A stretch of DNA of 64,000 bases from JAOUEA01 sp963734685. GTDB taxonomy: Bacteria; Actinomycetota; UBA4738; HRBIN12. Shown piece after piece: positions 31,481-41,122 of the stretch. The translations under genes were made by a program, and so were the position numbers. Numbering within the stretch: position 1 is the stretch's first letter; each line of letters starts with the position of its first letter. Below the pieces are notes generated by a model that saw only the letters and a program-made list of their open reading frames with translations, was not told the DNA's origin and ran no database searches. Location: assembly GCA_963734685.1 (NCBI GenBank), contig CAVTIC010000001.1, positions 1,054,001-1,118,000 on the forward strand. The letters are read 5' to 3'.

Positions 31481-34400
31481 TCAGCCCCCGCCCTCTCGGG
31501 AGGAGGGGGGTTCCAACGGCGCGAGGATCGCAACACGATCCGTGACAGGCGTCTCGAGCCGATCGAGCACCTTTCGGGCACGGGCACGTGCCGACGCCGC
31601 GCGAGAGCGGTCCCCGTCGCGACGCAGGGCCTCGCCCCGCATGGCGAGCGCCCGAGCGAGCCAGGCGGTCCATCCGAGTCCGCGCCACCGCTCCACGGCC
31701 TCCTGGAACGACGCGGCCGCCTCCTCGTTCCCGCCGTCCAGCAGCGACGCCAGCCCGTGGTTCTCCGCCTCGATCGCCTCCGCCACGACGCCGGACCTCG
31801 GACGCCGGTGCGAAGGGGGCGTGCGGCCCGACAACAGCAGCGCTTGATCGCGAGCGGCGCGCGCGACCGAGAGCGTGCCGCTGGCGCCGGCTCCACGGGC
31901 CAGGGCGATGGCCTTCCCCAGGGCCTCGATCGCCTCGTCCTCCCGCCCCGACCCGAGCGCTGCGCGGCCGAAGAGCACCACACCCACGGGTTCGATGAGG
32001 CGCTCGCCGGCCGCCCTGGCCGCGACGGTCCCCGCTTCCGCGGGCTCACGAACCCTGCTCCAGGCTCCTCGATCGAGCAGCATCTCCGCGGCGATCAGGT
32101 CGGCTTCCAGCATCTCCGTGACGCCGAACCCTTCGAGCGCGCGACGGCAGGTCGCCAGGCGCCGCACGGCGCCGCGCGGGTCACCCGAACGCAGCACCGC
32201 CCGTGCCTCCGCAGCTCGCCCCAGCGCTTGGACGCGAGCCGAGCGGATCTCCCGCCCGAGCGCCACGACCTTCGCCGCCGCGTGCGCCGCCTCCTTCGGA
32301 GGCCGCGACGCGGCCGCGGCCATCGCCTCGATGAGCCAGGTGTCTGCCTCGGCGTAGCGATCCCCCGCCTCGATCGTGATCGGCCGCGCCTCCTGCATGA
32401 TCCTGATGGCGTCGGCGTGCTCCCCGCAGTAGTAGCGGTAGTAGCCGAGCGTTCGGAGCAGCTCCGCTCGCGAGCGGAGGTCGCCTTCGCCTTCGACGAG
32501 CTGCTTCGCCTCGCGGTACCAGCGATGGAACTCCTCGCCTCCGATCGTCGTGAGCATGTATGCGAGGTCCTGAGCCGCGATCACCCGCCCCCAGCGATCC
32601 CCCGCCTCCACGAAGAGCAGGTACGCCGTGCGCAGATGCTCCAGTCCTTGGGCGTAGTCGGTCCGGGTGGAGATCTCGGAGAGCCGGTGGGTCGCCCACG
32701 CTTCGCCCGACACATCGCCGGCCGCCTTGAAGGATGAGAGGGCTTCCTGCAGCAGTTCGCGGGCCCGGGCATCGTCCCCCACGTCGGATTCGACTCGGCC
32801 GAGCGCCACGAGCGCCCGAGCGCCGAGTTGCTCGTCGTCGAGTCGGTCGGCCAGCTCCCGCGCATGCGTGGCCGCTTCCAGCGCCTCGCCATGGCGACCC
32901 AGTTCGATCAGGCTCTCAGCGCGTCCGATGGCGTGGCGAGCACGCAGTTCCGGGTCGACCTCGTCGGGAGCCGCGGTGTCCACCTCGACAGCTCGCGCGT
33001 ACAGCGCTTCGGCCGCGAGGGCCTGATACTGCAGCGTCTCATCGGCCCATCGTCCGAGATACATCGATGCCGACCGGGCCAGGCCATCGGGAACCTTGGC
33101 AGCGGTCTTCGAACGCGAGAGGCGCCAGGCTTCCGAGTAGTGGTGCGCCAGGTCGTCGACGGGCTCGCGCGGCAGGTTCGCGTCCTGGGACATCCAGCCG
33201 GCGACCTCGATGTGCAGGCGTGCGCGCTCCTCACGGGGCAGGGAATCGTAGGCGACGTCGCGGATCAAGGCGTGCTTGAAGACGAACTCGTTCGAACCCC
33301 TGGCGTGAGACCCCCGGCGTCGGCGAAGGAGGTCTCGCGAGACCAGGCTGCGTAGCGCCGTCCGAACGTCGCCACCGGGCGCCAGTCGATCGAGGAGCCG
33401 ATCCCACGTGATCTCACCGGAGACCGCGGCGCACTGGAGCACCCGTTTCTCGTCCGGCGGCAAGCCGTCCAGCCGGGCGGCGATCATCGCGCGCACCGTC
33501 GTCGGCACGCGATCGAGCATCTGGGGATCGGCGATGACCCATCCCGAGGCCGTCGAGACCAGCGCCCCCGCTTCCACGAGCATGCTCAGGCTTTCCTCGA
33601 GGAACAGCGGATTGCCCCCGGCCCGTGTGACGATCCGTCGAAGGGCCGGCGTGAACGCTTTCCGCCCCAGGGCGAGCGACGCCAGCTCACCCATCGCGTC
33701 CTCCGGGATCGCGTCGAGCTCGATCCGCATCACGGTCGTCAGGCGATGGAGCGATTCCGTCCGCGTGAGGCCCACCATCAGGATCGGCCCGGACCATGGG
33801 TGGGCGCCGACCGAACCGAGCGCGTCCACGACGGCCGGATCCGCCCAGTGGAGGTCGTCGAGCAGCACGACGACCGGACGCTCTCTCGCGAGTCCCTCCA
33901 GGACCGTCCGCGCAGCCGCAAGGGCGTCCTCGGTGCCGCGCGATCCGTGGCTCTCGGGGCGATCGCCGACCCCCAACAGGAGCGACAGCCCTCGCGTCAG
34001 GTGGCGGGTGTCGCCTCCGCCGGCCACGCGCTTCGCGAGAGCCTGGATCCGTCGGCTGCCGGTCCGGGTCGGGGATCCGGGCGCGATACCGGCGATCTCT
34101 CCGATGGCGGCGGCCAGTGGCGACAACGCGACGCTCGCGCCGTAGGCGGTCGCTCGCCCTGCGAGGACCAAGAGGTCGGGATCGCGCTTGATGAACTCCG
34201 ACGCCAGTCGGGTCTTTCCTGCGCCCGGCTCCGCGCTGACGATCACGACCCGCGCTCGGCCGTCTTCGCGGACGGCACGGAGCTCGGCCGACAGTCGCTC
34301 GAGCTGGGTCTCGCGGTCGACGAACTCGGACCCGAGGGAAGGAGTCGCTCGGCCCGCCGGGAACGGTGTCCGGGGTGCCCGGGCCTCGTACGCCGCCACC

Positions 34401-34933
34401 GGTCGCGGCTTGCCCTTCGCCGCGTACGAGCGTCGTGGCCCGTATCGGATCGCGTGCCTCGTCCGGCGCCAGGTGTGCTCCTCGACCAGCACGGTGCCCG
34501 GCGGAGCCAGATCGGCCAGGCGGGAAGCGGTATTGACGACGTCGCCGACCACGGCGATACCGGACGCTTCGGGGGCCGGACCCACCATGACCTCGCCGGA
34601 GTTGACCCCCGAGTGCACCTCGGGGATGGAGAGTCCGGAACGGCCCTCGTTCAGTTCGCGGATGCGGTCGCGCACGGCCAGGGCGGCGCGCACGGCTCGC
34701 TCGGCGTCGTCCTCGTGCGCGGAGGGCACACCGAACACCGCCATGAAGCCGTCCCCTTGGATCTGCGGCACCGTTCCCCCGTGGTCCTCGACGACCCGCT
34801 GGAGATCGGCCATCGTCGGCCGGATGAGGGAGAAGACCTCCTCGGGGTCCAACGACTCCGCGAGGGCCGTGTAGCCGGTCAGGTCGGTGAAGAGCAGGGT
34901 GACGAGCTTGCGCTCTCCACGGGTCTCAGCCAC
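31481..34933 (-). CDS. Class III nucleotide cyclase fused to AAA ATPase and TPR-like domain
   Basis: An 1150-residue soluble signalling protein. The N-terminal class III cyclase domain keeps both metal aspartates (D17 in LFTDLTG, D61 in QGDGFMAVFG) and the transition-state pair N134 and R138 (DVVNTASR). The usual substrate lysine before the GDG motif is glutamine, so nucleotide preference is uncertain. Next comes an AAA/STAND-type ATPase with a P loop (SAEPGAGKTRLA) and Walker B (VVLLDDLHWADP). The remainder is helical TPR-like repeats. Proteins of this design are common in actinobacteria and couple cyclase output to a large sensor module. The start is a GTG at 34933. Confidence 0.9.
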   Translation of the reverse strand: MAETRGERKLVTLLFTDLTGYTALAESLDPEEVFSLIRPTMADLQRVVEDHGGTVPQIQGDGFMAVFGVPSAHEDDAERAVRAALAVRDRIRELNEGRSGLSIPEVHSGVNSGEVMVGPAPEASGIAVVGDVVNTASRLADLAPPGTVLVEEHTWRRTRHAIRYGPRRSYAAKGKPRPVAAYEARAPRTPFPAGRATPSLGSEFVDRETQLERLSAELRAVREDGRARVVIVSAEPGAGKTRLASEFIKRDPDLLVLAGRATAYGASVALSPLAAAIGEIAGIAPGSPTRTGSRRIQALAKRVAGGGDTRHLTRGLSLLLGVGDRPESHGSRGTEDALAAARTVLEGLARERPVVVLLDDLHWADPAVVDALGSVGAHPWSGPILMVGLTRTESLHRLTTVMRIELDAIPEDAMGELASLALGRKAFTPALRRIVTRAGGNPLFLEESLSMLVEAGALVSTASGWVIADPQMLDRVPTTVRAMIAARLDGLPPDEKRVLQCAAVSGEITWDRLLDRLAPGGDVRTALRSLVSRDLLRRRRGSHARGSNEFVFKHALIRDVAYDSLPREERARLHIEVAGWMSQDANLPREPVDDLAHHYSEAWRLSRSKTAAKVPDGLARSASMYLGRWADETLQYQALAAEALYARAVEVDTAAPDEVDPELRARHAIGRAESLIELGRHGEALEAATHARELADRLDDEQLGARALVALGRVESDVGDDARARELLQEALSSFKAAGDVSGEAWATHRLSEISTRTDYAQGLEHLRTAYLLFVEAGDRWGRVIAAQDLAYMLTTIGGEEFHRWYREAKQLVEGEGDLRSRAELLRTLGYYRYYCGEHADAIRIMQEARPITIEAGDRYAEADTWLIEAMAAAASRPPKEAAHAAAKVVALGREIRSARVQALGRAAEARAVLRSGDPRGAVRRLATCRRALEGFGVTEMLEADLIAAEMLLDRGAWSRVREPAEAGTVAARAAGERLIEPVGVVLFGRAALGSGREDEAIEALGKAIALARGAGASGTLSVARAARDQALLLSGRTPPSHRRPRSGVVAEAIEAENHGLASLLDGGNEEAAASFQEAVERWRGLGWTAWLARALAMRGEALRRDGDRSRAASARARARKVLDRLETPVTDRVAILAPLEPPSSREGGG

Positions 34934-34939
34934 GCGTCT

Positions 34940-35497
34940 CTATGCTTCTTCTTCCTGGGTGTCGGTCGTGCCCACCTTCATGGCGTGAACCCCAGGGACG
35001 CTCCCGAGGCGCTCGATCGCCTCTTCGAGACCGGCTCGGTCGTCGGAACCCAACTCCACCAACAACGGGAACCGTGCGATGACGCGGGAGCCGCCGACGA
35101 ACGGCTCGTCGTCCCCGAACTCCTCAGCGATCGCGGCGAGGACGGCCTTCGGCCTCTCGTTCGTGCGGACACGGCAGATCGCACAGAAGCGCGGGCTCTT
35201 CCGTTTTGGACCCTTCGGCCCACCTGCACCTTGATGTGGAGCCCCTTCGGTCGCGAGGTCGGAGCGGACGCCCGCGTCGAACAGCGTGGTCCCGGTGAAG
35301 TCCACGATGCCCTCGAGATCGTCGGCCGCGAAATGGGCGAAGCCGGCGAAATCCCCTTCGAACGTCGAGGCGAAGAACACTGGGCCATGGTCGGGATAGA
35401 GATGTTCACGGAGGTCGGCGATCACCTCCGATGGCTCCCTCGGGTCGCTCTCGTACAGGAACACGAACCCATGAACTCCTTCATACGGTCCGATCAC
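34940..35497 (-). CDS. Protein of unknown function, two ACT/AsnC-like halves
   Basis: A 185-residue protein with two similar alpha/beta halves (GVHGFVFLYESD ... and FCAICRVRTNERPK...). Each suggests a ferredoxin-like fold of the AsnC/ACT type, but I cannot name a family. A Lys/Arg/Pro-rich linker of about 20 residues joins them. The start is taken at GTG 35497 because a perfect GAGGAGG lies five bases upstream. An ATG at 35527 in frame has no ribosome site and overlaps a hairpin region. Its stop lies six bases ahead of the cyclase start, so the two genes probably form a unit and this protein may regulate the cyclase. Confidence 0.6.
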   Translation of the reverse strand: MIGPYEGVHGFVFLYESDPREPSEVIADLREHLYPDHGPVFFASTFEGDFAGFAHFAADDLEGIVDFTGTTLFDAGVRSDLATEGAPHQGAGGPKGPKRKSPRFCAICRVRTNERPKAVLAAIAEEFGDDEPFVGGSRVIARFPLLVELGSDDRAGLEEAIERLGSVPGVHAMKVGTTDTQEEEA

Positions 35498-35529
35498 AGT
35501 GACCTCCTCGTTCGGACGGGCATCCATCG

Positions 35530-35556
35530 GGGGGCACGGTCACTCTGACCGCCCCC
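35530..35556. repeat. Strong hairpin upstream of unknown gene
   Basis: Arms GGGGGC/GCCCCC and GGTCA/TGACC form eleven pairs with a two-base bulge and a three-base loop. It lies 33 bases upstream of the gene starting at 35497 and 250 bases upstream of the pilus gene on the other strand. Role may be a terminator or a leader structure. Confidence 0.5.
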
Positions 35557-35812
35557 AACCCGCCTGACAAGGCCGCCGAGGGACCCGGCGAACCTGATGC
35601 GACCGAACCGGCCGGTGACGACGGTCACGGTCTCGTCCCCCGGCCGGGGCCGGGAAATCGGCCGCACTGGGGATCGACCGGTCGAGGCTCATGCGGGTAG
35701 CGTTCACATCCCCTCGGTGCGACGGCCCATGCCGGGTACCGACTCTCCCTCGCACTTCCGCCCGCGTGACGACGTGTCGTGCGGCGTGCCCGCGAACGGT
35801 GCCGGAGGGTCC
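35557..35812. other. Non-coding interval before the Tad pilus gene
   Basis: About 255 bases without a supported gene. The GGAGGG ribosome site of the CpaE-like gene lies at 35804-35809. A reading frame in phase with that gene extends upstream to about 35597, but it lacks a start with a ribosome site and its residues are atypical. I see no further dyad or RNA feature. Confidence 0.4.
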
Positions 35813-36928
35813 ATGCAGGAAGTCGCCAGGGTCGTGCTCGCACTCGAGGCTGCCGACGTCGCCGAAGAGGTGATGCACTTCCTCGACCGGAGCGGCGGCG
35901 CACGCGTCGTTGCCACCGCGTCCGACGACCGGCAGCTGGTCGAGGCGGTGCGCCAGCTCGAGCCCGATGCCGTGGTGGCGCAGCCCTCGCTCGTCGAGCC
36001 CACGGCGGTGCGAGGGCCGGCGGTGATCGCGCTCGACACCCGGGAGTCGGTGGCATCCCTCCGCGCGGCGATCCGCGTCGGCGCCCGTGGGTACTACCTG
36101 TGGCCGGGGGAGCGTGATGCTCTCGCAGGGGCGGCCGCCGCGACGATCGCGGTGCCCGAGGTCGGCGAGAAGCGCGCGACGGTCGTGGCGGTGCACGGCT
36201 CCAGGGGTGGGGTCGGGTCCACGTTCGTCGCCACGCATCTCGCGCAGGCCTTCGCTCGTCGCGGGCTCGACTGCGTGTTGATCGACGGCGACCCGACCTA
36301 CGGCGACGTCTCGGCCGCGATCGGCGTGCCGCTCGACGATGTACACACGATCGCCGATCTCCTTCCGCTCGTGAACGAGCTGTCCGGCGCGCACCTCGAC
36401 GACGCGACGTGGACACATCCGGCGGGGTTCCGCGCGCTGGCGGCTCCCGATCCGGTACGAGCGAGGGAGGTGACACCGGCGGACCTCGTTGGCATCGTGC
36501 ACGTGGCCGCCTCCAGCGCCGACGCGGTAGTCCTGTCGCTGCCACGCGAGGTCGGGGGCCTCACGATCGCCGGGCTCGAGAGCTCCGATCGGGTGCTGGA
36601 AGTGCTCTCCCTCGACGTGTCATCGTTCCGCGCCGCCACACGGGGCCTCGAGGCGTTCTCCCCTCTGCGTCTCGGTGCGCGTGTCGGATTCGTCGTGAAC
36701 CGAGCCGCGCGCAGCGAGGTCACGCCCGGTGACGTCGAGCGGGTGTTCGGAGCCGAGCCGCTCGCGGTGGTGCCGTCCGACCGGGCCGTGCCCCGCGCCC
36801 AGGATCGCGCGCGATTGGTGCCACCGCGAGGCCGGGTCGGGCGAGCCTTCGCGAAGCTCGCCGACCGCGTGCTGGGTGATCGAGAGGGAACATTCCCAGA
36901 ACCGGGGCACGTCACACCGGACGAGTGA
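35813..36928 (+). CDS. CpaE/Ssd-like pilus-assembly ATPase (MinD family)
   Basis: A 371-residue protein of the CpaE/TadZ class, which positions the Tad pilus machine. It has an N-terminal receiver-like domain (about 1-120) lacking the phospho-acceptor pattern, then a MinD-like domain. The P loop is deviant: GSRGGVGSTFVAT, where a serine replaces the key lysine of GGVGKT, as in Mycobacterium Ssd (septum site determining) proteins. Its neighbours support this: in Mycobacterium the same gene directly precedes cpaF, tadB and tadC. The ATG at 35813 is supported by GGAGGG. ATP hydrolysis is uncertain because of the missing lysine. Confidence 0.82.
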   Translation: MQEVARVVLALEAADVAEEVMHFLDRSGGARVVATASDDRQLVEAVRQLEPDAVVAQPSLVEPTAVRGPAVIALDTRESVASLRAAIRVGARGYYLWPGERDALAGAAAATIAVPEVGEKRATVVAVHGSRGGVGSTFVATHLAQAFARRGLDCVLIDGDPTYGDVSAAIGVPLDDVHTIADLLPLVNELSGAHLDDATWTHPAGFRALAAPDPVRAREVTPADLVGIVHVAASSADAVVLSLPREVGGLTIAGLESSDRVLEVLSLDVSSFRAATRGLEAFSPLRLGARVGFVVNRAARSEVTPGDVERVFGAEPLAVVPSDRAVPRAQDRARLVPPRGRVGRAFAKLADRVLGDREGTFPEPGHVTPDE

Positions 36929-37085
36929 ACCTACGGATGCCGGACGCAGATCCTGGCGGTCTCTCGTCGCGCGGTACCGCAAGCGCTCGGGGAGCGGGCA
37001 GACCAGAACCCTATTCCATCGGGCGCGGCGAGAGGCGCCGAGGGTGATCGAGGCACCACCCTCTCACGGGAGAGCAGGAACACCG

Positions 37086-37961
37086 TTACGGCAGCAGACC
37101 CTGGAGCTCCCGGTAGAACGTTCGCCCGATCTTCCTGTAGCCCGTCGTGTTCGTGTGGAAGTCGAGGAAGTGCTCCGTCGAGCAGAACCACGTCCACCTG
37201 CACGTGAGGGCGACGTTCACGGGGATCCGACCCCGGCCGGGCACCACGACGGTGTTCTTGAAGTCGTCGATCCGGAAGGTCGCCGCCACGTCCGCCACCG
37301 TGACCCCGGCGCCTTCGAACGCGGTCGTGAGCGCGGCGTTCAGCAGAGCCCAGACCCGCTGGTCGGCATGCGCCAAGTGGCGACCTCCCGGGACCAGACC
37401 CCAGAACCCGAGGAGCGGGTCGTAGTACGTCATGGCGACGATCGGCACGCCGGGTCCCGCCGCCGCCTCCAAGGCATCGACGATACGTGTCAGTCTCGAC
37501 TGCAGCCGGGGGAGCATGTCGACCGCGCACGCCCTATCGAGCAGACCGGTTCCGAAGTCCAGGCATCGGAAGACGAGGTCGTTCGCGCCGACGTCGATCG
37601 TGATGAACGCGACCTGCCCCGGATGCGCGTCCAGGAAGGCGACCGCCGCATCGAGCTGCGACCCGGCCGCGTAGTCGCACAGCGAGTGCTTCCCGGTGAT
37701 CATCGAGCGGCTCGTCTCGCCGCCGCAGCCCACGTTCCGAAGGCCGAGCCCCGGGATCTGCGGCTCGGTGCGCCGCCACAGATCGTCGACGTACCCCTTC
37801 GTGGTCTCGCCCCTGCCGGGCTGCTCACCGACCGCCAGCGAGGTGCCGAGCGCGAGGTAGAAGACGGTCCCCCCGCCACCCGCGCGTGCCGCCGGGATGC
37901 CGGCTTGCAGCATCGAGACGAGGAGCGTCGCCGCCACGACCGCCGACGAGAGCCTCCGCAT
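37086..37961 (-). CDS. Secreted SGNH/GDSL family esterase
   Basis: A 291-residue exported hydrolase. A signal peptide (SSAVVAATLLVSMLQAGIP) is followed by an SGNH fold: block I LALGTSLAVG with the candidate serine, a Gly-rich segment (GCGGETSRSM), block III GANDLVF, and block V DFHTNTTGYR with the catalytic Asp-His. Substrate could be lipid or cell-wall ester. It sits, opposite in strand, between the two parts of the Tad pilus cluster, which is contiguous in Mycobacterium. A promoter with 17-base spacing is present upstream. GGAAGG sits about 13 bases from the ATG. Confidence 0.83.
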   Translation of the reverse strand: MRRLSSAVVAATLLVSMLQAGIPAARAGGGGTVFYLALGTSLAVGEQPGRGETTKGYVDDLWRRTEPQIPGLGLRNVGCGGETSRSMITGKHSLCDYAAGSQLDAAVAFLDAHPGQVAFITIDVGANDLVFRCLDFGTGLLDRACAVDMLPRLQSRLTRIVDALEAAAGPGVPIVAMTYYDPLLGFWGLVPGGRHLAHADQRVWALLNAALTTAFEGAGVTVADVAATFRIDDFKNTVVVPGRGRIPVNVALTCRWTWFCSTEHFLDFHTNTTGYRKIGRTFYRELQGLLP

Positions 37962-38347
37962 GGAGCACCGCCTTCCTTCCGCCGTTCGAAACCGGTTGGG
38001 CCCCACGGGCTGACCTGCGGGCGAGCGTAGTTGGCCGATCGCGAGCGGGCAAATCGAGTCCGTCCGGATCGGGACGGGGCTCGCGATCCGGTTCGGCTCA
38101 GGCAGTACCGCGTTGCATGAAGGAAAGCTGGATCGACTGCGTCTCCCCTGGGTCGGTGCATTTCCGTCCCCCGACAAGAATCGCGAATCGCTCGGTCTGG
38201 GGATTCACCAGAGCCCTCGTCACCCGCTAGGGTTCGCGCATCCCCTCCGGCGGGCGGCAGCATCGCAGCCGGAAGTACCTCTCCCTCACGGTTCGGCGGT
38301 GTGGTCGGCGTGGGAAGGAGCGGCGTGAGGGTCGAGGCGGGGGTCGG
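37962..38347. other. Divergent intergenic region with two promoters
   Basis: A 386-base gap between the SGNH gene and the pilus ATPase gene. On the minus strand TTGCCC (38052-38047) and TACGCT (38029-38024), 17 bases apart, form a good vegetative promoter for the SGNH gene. On the plus strand TTCACC (38204-38209) and TAGGGT (38228-38233), 18 bases apart, are a weaker candidate for the pilus operon. No coding sequence is convincing in this interval. Confidence 0.6.
38024..38052 (-). promoter_or_regulatory. Vegetative promoter for SGNH hydrolase gene
   Basis: TTGCCC and TACGCT are spaced by 17 bases on the minus strand. Predicted start is about 38017, giving a leader of about 55 bases to ATG 37961. 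Confidence 0.55.
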
Positions 38348-39616
38348 GTGGTGAGCGTCGATCCGCTCGCCGTGGTGCGCCGGCAGCTGCGCGATGAGCT
38401 CCGGCAGCGGGTCGACGCGCGCGGCCTCGCGATCGCGCCGCGCACCGAGCGCCGGGTGCTCGTGCGCGACGAAGCGCTGTCGCTGTTGCGAGCGAGTGGC
38501 GCGATCCTTCCTCAGCGCGAGCTGACGCGCGTAGTGAACGAGGTCTCTGATGAGGTCGTCGGGTTCGGTCCGATCGAGTTCCTGCTGCAGGATCCGGGGG
38601 TGACCGAGGTCATGGTCAACGGGCCTGACGACGTGTACGTGGAGCGAGGGGGGCGCATCGAGAGGGCGCCGGACGGTCTATTCGAGGGGGAGGAGGCCGT
38701 CCTGCATCTGATCGAACGCATCGTGGGACCCTTGGGCCTACGGGTCGACGAATCATCGCCTTGGGCGGATGCGCGACTTCCGAACGGTTCGAGGGTCCAT
38801 GCGATCGTGCCGCCCCTCTCGCTCCGCGGCCCCGCCGTTACGATCCGCACGTTCTCCCGCGTTCCGCTCACCGCCGACGACCTGGTCGCGAGCGGCACGC
38901 TGGGCCCGCGCATGCTGGGGTTCCTGTCGGCCTGTGTGCGGGGCCGGGCGAACGTGATCGTGAGCGGCGGTGCCGGCAGCGGCAAGACCACCCTGTTGGG
39001 TGTGTTGAGCGGCTTCATCCCCGAGGGCGAGCGACTCATCACGATCGAAGACGCCGCCGAGCTGCGGCTGGCCGAACCCCACGTCATCGCGCTGGAGGCG
39101 CGGCCGGCGAACGTCGAGGGGAAGGGGCAGGTCACGGTCCGCGACCTCGTGCGCAACGCGCTCCGCATGCGACCCGACCGCATCATCGTCGGTGAGGTTC
39201 GCGGCGGCGAGGCGCTCGACATGCTTCAAGCGATGAATACGGGCCACGAAGGCTCCCTCTCGACCGCACACGCGAACTCCTGCCGGCATCTGCTGTGGCG
39301 CCTCGAGACGATGGCGATGATGTCCGACGTCGATCTGCCGGCGGCGCACGTGCGCAACCAGGTGGCGACGGCGATCGACGTCGTTGTGCACCTCGCGCGT
39401 CTGCGGGGTGGCCGACGCGTCGTGTGGGAGATCGCCGCGGTCGAAGGCACACGTCGAGGAGAGCCGGTGGTCACGCCAGTCTTCCGCTTCCGGCCTCGGG
39501 CCGGGGCGGATGGTCATTTCGAGGCCACGGGCACGATGCCCGCGATCGTGAGCACTCTCGAAGACCGGGGCGAAGATGTCCGCGACTGGATGTTCGCTCC
39601 CGAGGAGGACGCGTGA
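38348..39616 (+). CDS. cpaF: CpaF/TadA pilus secretion ATPase
   Basis: A 422-residue hexameric secretion ATPase that powers assembly of Flp pili. The Walker A motif is GGAGSGKTTLLG and Walker B lies in IIVGEVRGGEALDML; the His box region is STAHANS. The N-terminal domain (about 1-130) is the usual CpaF-specific extension. It is first of the cpaF-tadB-tadC-flp-tadE-tadG operon, and its stop overlaps the tadB start. The start at GTG 38348 is preceded by GAGGCGG at seven bases; the next GTG at 38351 is also possible. Confidence 0.93.
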   Translation: MVSVDPLAVVRRQLRDELRQRVDARGLAIAPRTERRVLVRDEALSLLRASGAILPQRELTRVVNEVSDEVVGFGPIEFLLQDPGVTEVMVNGPDDVYVERGGRIERAPDGLFEGEEAVLHLIERIVGPLGLRVDESSPWADARLPNGSRVHAIVPPLSLRGPAVTIRTFSRVPLTADDLVASGTLGPRMLGFLSACVRGRANVIVSGGAGSGKTTLLGVLSGFIPEGERLITIEDAAELRLAEPHVIALEARPANVEGKGQVTVRDLVRNALRMRPDRIIVGEVRGGEALDMLQAMNTGHEGSLSTAHANSCRHLLWRLETMAMMSDVDLPAAHVRNQVATAIDVVVHLARLRGGRRVVWEIAAVEGTRRGEPVVTPVFRFRPRAGADGHFEATGTMPAIVSTLEDRGEDVRDWMFAPEEDA

Positions 39617-40440
39617 GTGCCCTGGTAGTGGTGCTGCTCGGTCTGGCGGCCTGGTTCGCCGAGCGGGGCTCCCGGTCGGTGCGGCGCGACCGGCTCGATC
39701 GATCCCTCTCCCGCGCGCCGGTTCCAGTCACGGGCCTCGGGCCGAGGCCATGGAAGCGTGACGCCATACCGGGATGGATGGTGTGGAGCATCGCGGGCGC
39801 GATCGCCTCGTGGCTGTTGTTCGGCCCAGTGACCGGCCTCGCCGGGGGCGTGGCTGGTGGCGTCGCGTGGCACGCCCGATCGCACCGGCGCGCGCGATCC
39901 TTGGCCGCCGAACGCGACGAACAGGTGGTCGACGCCGTCGTGTCGGTGACCGCAGCGATCCGGGCCGGGCAGTCGGTGTCCCAAGCACTGGCCTTCGCCG
40001 CCACCGAGAGCGCGCCACCCATGCGCGATCCACTGCGGAGGCTCGACGGCTCGCTCCGGGTTGGTGTTCCCCTGGAACAAGCGCTGCATGACTGGACGTC
40101 AGAGATCGACACCGACGACGCTCGGCTCGTCGCGGGAGTGCTGGGACTGCATCGGCGGAGCGGCGGCGACCTGCCCGCCGTGCTCGACCAGGTGGTCGAG
40201 ACATTGCGAGAACGGCGGGCGGCGGCGCGTGAGGTGCGAGCGCTCACCGCCCAGGCCCGGATGTCCGGCACGATCCTGGGTGTTCTGCCCTTCGGCTTCT
40301 TCGCGTTCCTCTGGCTCACGTCGCGAAGCGACATCGAGGGCGCCCTCCGCTCGCCTGCCGGCCTGGCGGTGATCGGACTAGGACTCGTGCTCGAAGCCCT
40401 GGCGTTCCTGTGGATCCGCGTCCTGCTGGAGGTGCGGTGA
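39613..40440 (+). CDS. tadB: TadB-like inner-membrane pilus assembly protein
   Basis: A 275-residue membrane protein of the type II secretion F (GspF/TadB) family. Hydrophobic segments flank a cytoplasmic helical domain with the conserved GxS region (IRAGQSVSQALAFAATESAPP). Two C-terminal membrane segments (ILGVLPFGFFAFLWL and AVIGLGLVLEALAFLWI) complete the usual layout. Its role is the platform for pilin extrusion, working with CpaF and TadC. The start GTG at 39613 overlaps the cpaF stop (GTGA). Confidence 0.88.
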   Translation: MSALVVVLLGLAAWFAERGSRSVRRDRLDRSLSRAPVPVTGLGPRPWKRDAIPGWMVWSIAGAIASWLLFGPVTGLAGGVAGGVAWHARSHRRARSLAAERDEQVVDAVVSVTAAIRAGQSVSQALAFAATESAPPMRDPLRRLDGSLRVGVPLEQALHDWTSEIDTDDARLVAGVLGLHRRSGGDLPAVLDQVVETLRERRAAAREVRALTAQARMSGTILGVLPFGFFAFLWLTSRSDIEGALRSPAGLAVIGLGLVLEALAFLWIRVLLEVR

Positions 40441-41081
40441 CGCCTGGTGATCTCGCGCCCGCGCTCGCTGCGACGGCCGCGGTCTGCGTCATCGCGGGTC
40501 TCGGCTCGGCTCGACATGGCGGGTCCCACCGCTCGCTCGTGGCCCGCGCCGAGGCCGAGCCGATCGACCGCGGTCGCCCCCGCATCGGTGCCCGGCGCCG
40601 GCTCTTCTCCCGAGGGACCGCGCGACGCTACCGAGCCGAGGTCGACGCAGAGATCCCGCAGCTGCTCGACCTGCTTGCCGCGGGTTCGTCGGCCGGGCTG
40701 GCGGCGCCGCTCGCATTCAGGCGTGCGGTCGACGGGCTCGCCGGACCGCTCGCCGACGAGGTCCTCACGGTGGTCCGCGCGGTCGACGTCGGGGCCCGAT
40801 GGCGCGACGAGCTCGAGGCCCTCGACGCTCGGCTCGATCTGCCCGACCTGCGGCGCACGGTCGCCGCGCTCACGCGCACCGAGTCGCTCGGTTCCTCGCT
40901 CGCGCAGGCCACCGCCGAGCTTGCCGCCTCGGTCCGCCGAGCGCGACGCGCGGCCACCACGGAGCGAGCGCGCACCGCACCGGTGAAGATGCTGTTCCCG
41001 TTGGTCTTCCTCGTCCTCCCCGCCTTCCTCCTCCTGACGGTGGTGCCGGTGCTGCTCACCACCGTGCAGTCCATCGCGTGA
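40437..41081 (+). CDS. tadC: TadC-like inner-membrane pilus assembly protein
   Basis: A 214-residue partner of TadB, also of the GspF family, with a conserved helical region (EIPQLLDLLAAGSSAGLAAPLAF) and C-terminal membrane segments (MLFPLVFLVLPAFLLLTVVPVL). Together the two proteins replace the single larger GspF of type II systems. GTG at 40437 overlaps the tadB stop (GTGA), and GGAGGTG sits just upstream of it. Confidence 0.86.
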   Translation: MTPGDLAPALAATAAVCVIAGLGSARHGGSHRSLVARAEAEPIDRGRPRIGARRRLFSRGTARRYRAEVDAEIPQLLDLLAAGSSAGLAAPLAFRRAVDGLAGPLADEVLTVVRAVDVGARWRDELEALDARLDLPDLRRTVAALTRTESLGSSLAQATAELAASVRRARRAATTERARTAPVKMLFPLVFLVLPAFLLLTVVPVLLTTVQSIA

Positions 41082-41122
41082 CCGGTCGCTGGGCCGGGTC
41101 CGCCGATCCATGGAGGTGCACG

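Noticed and set aside
27913..31545. 1210-codon plus-strand frame
   Set aside because: It crosses several genes on the other strand and reads as low-complexity Arg/Gly/Ala sequence.
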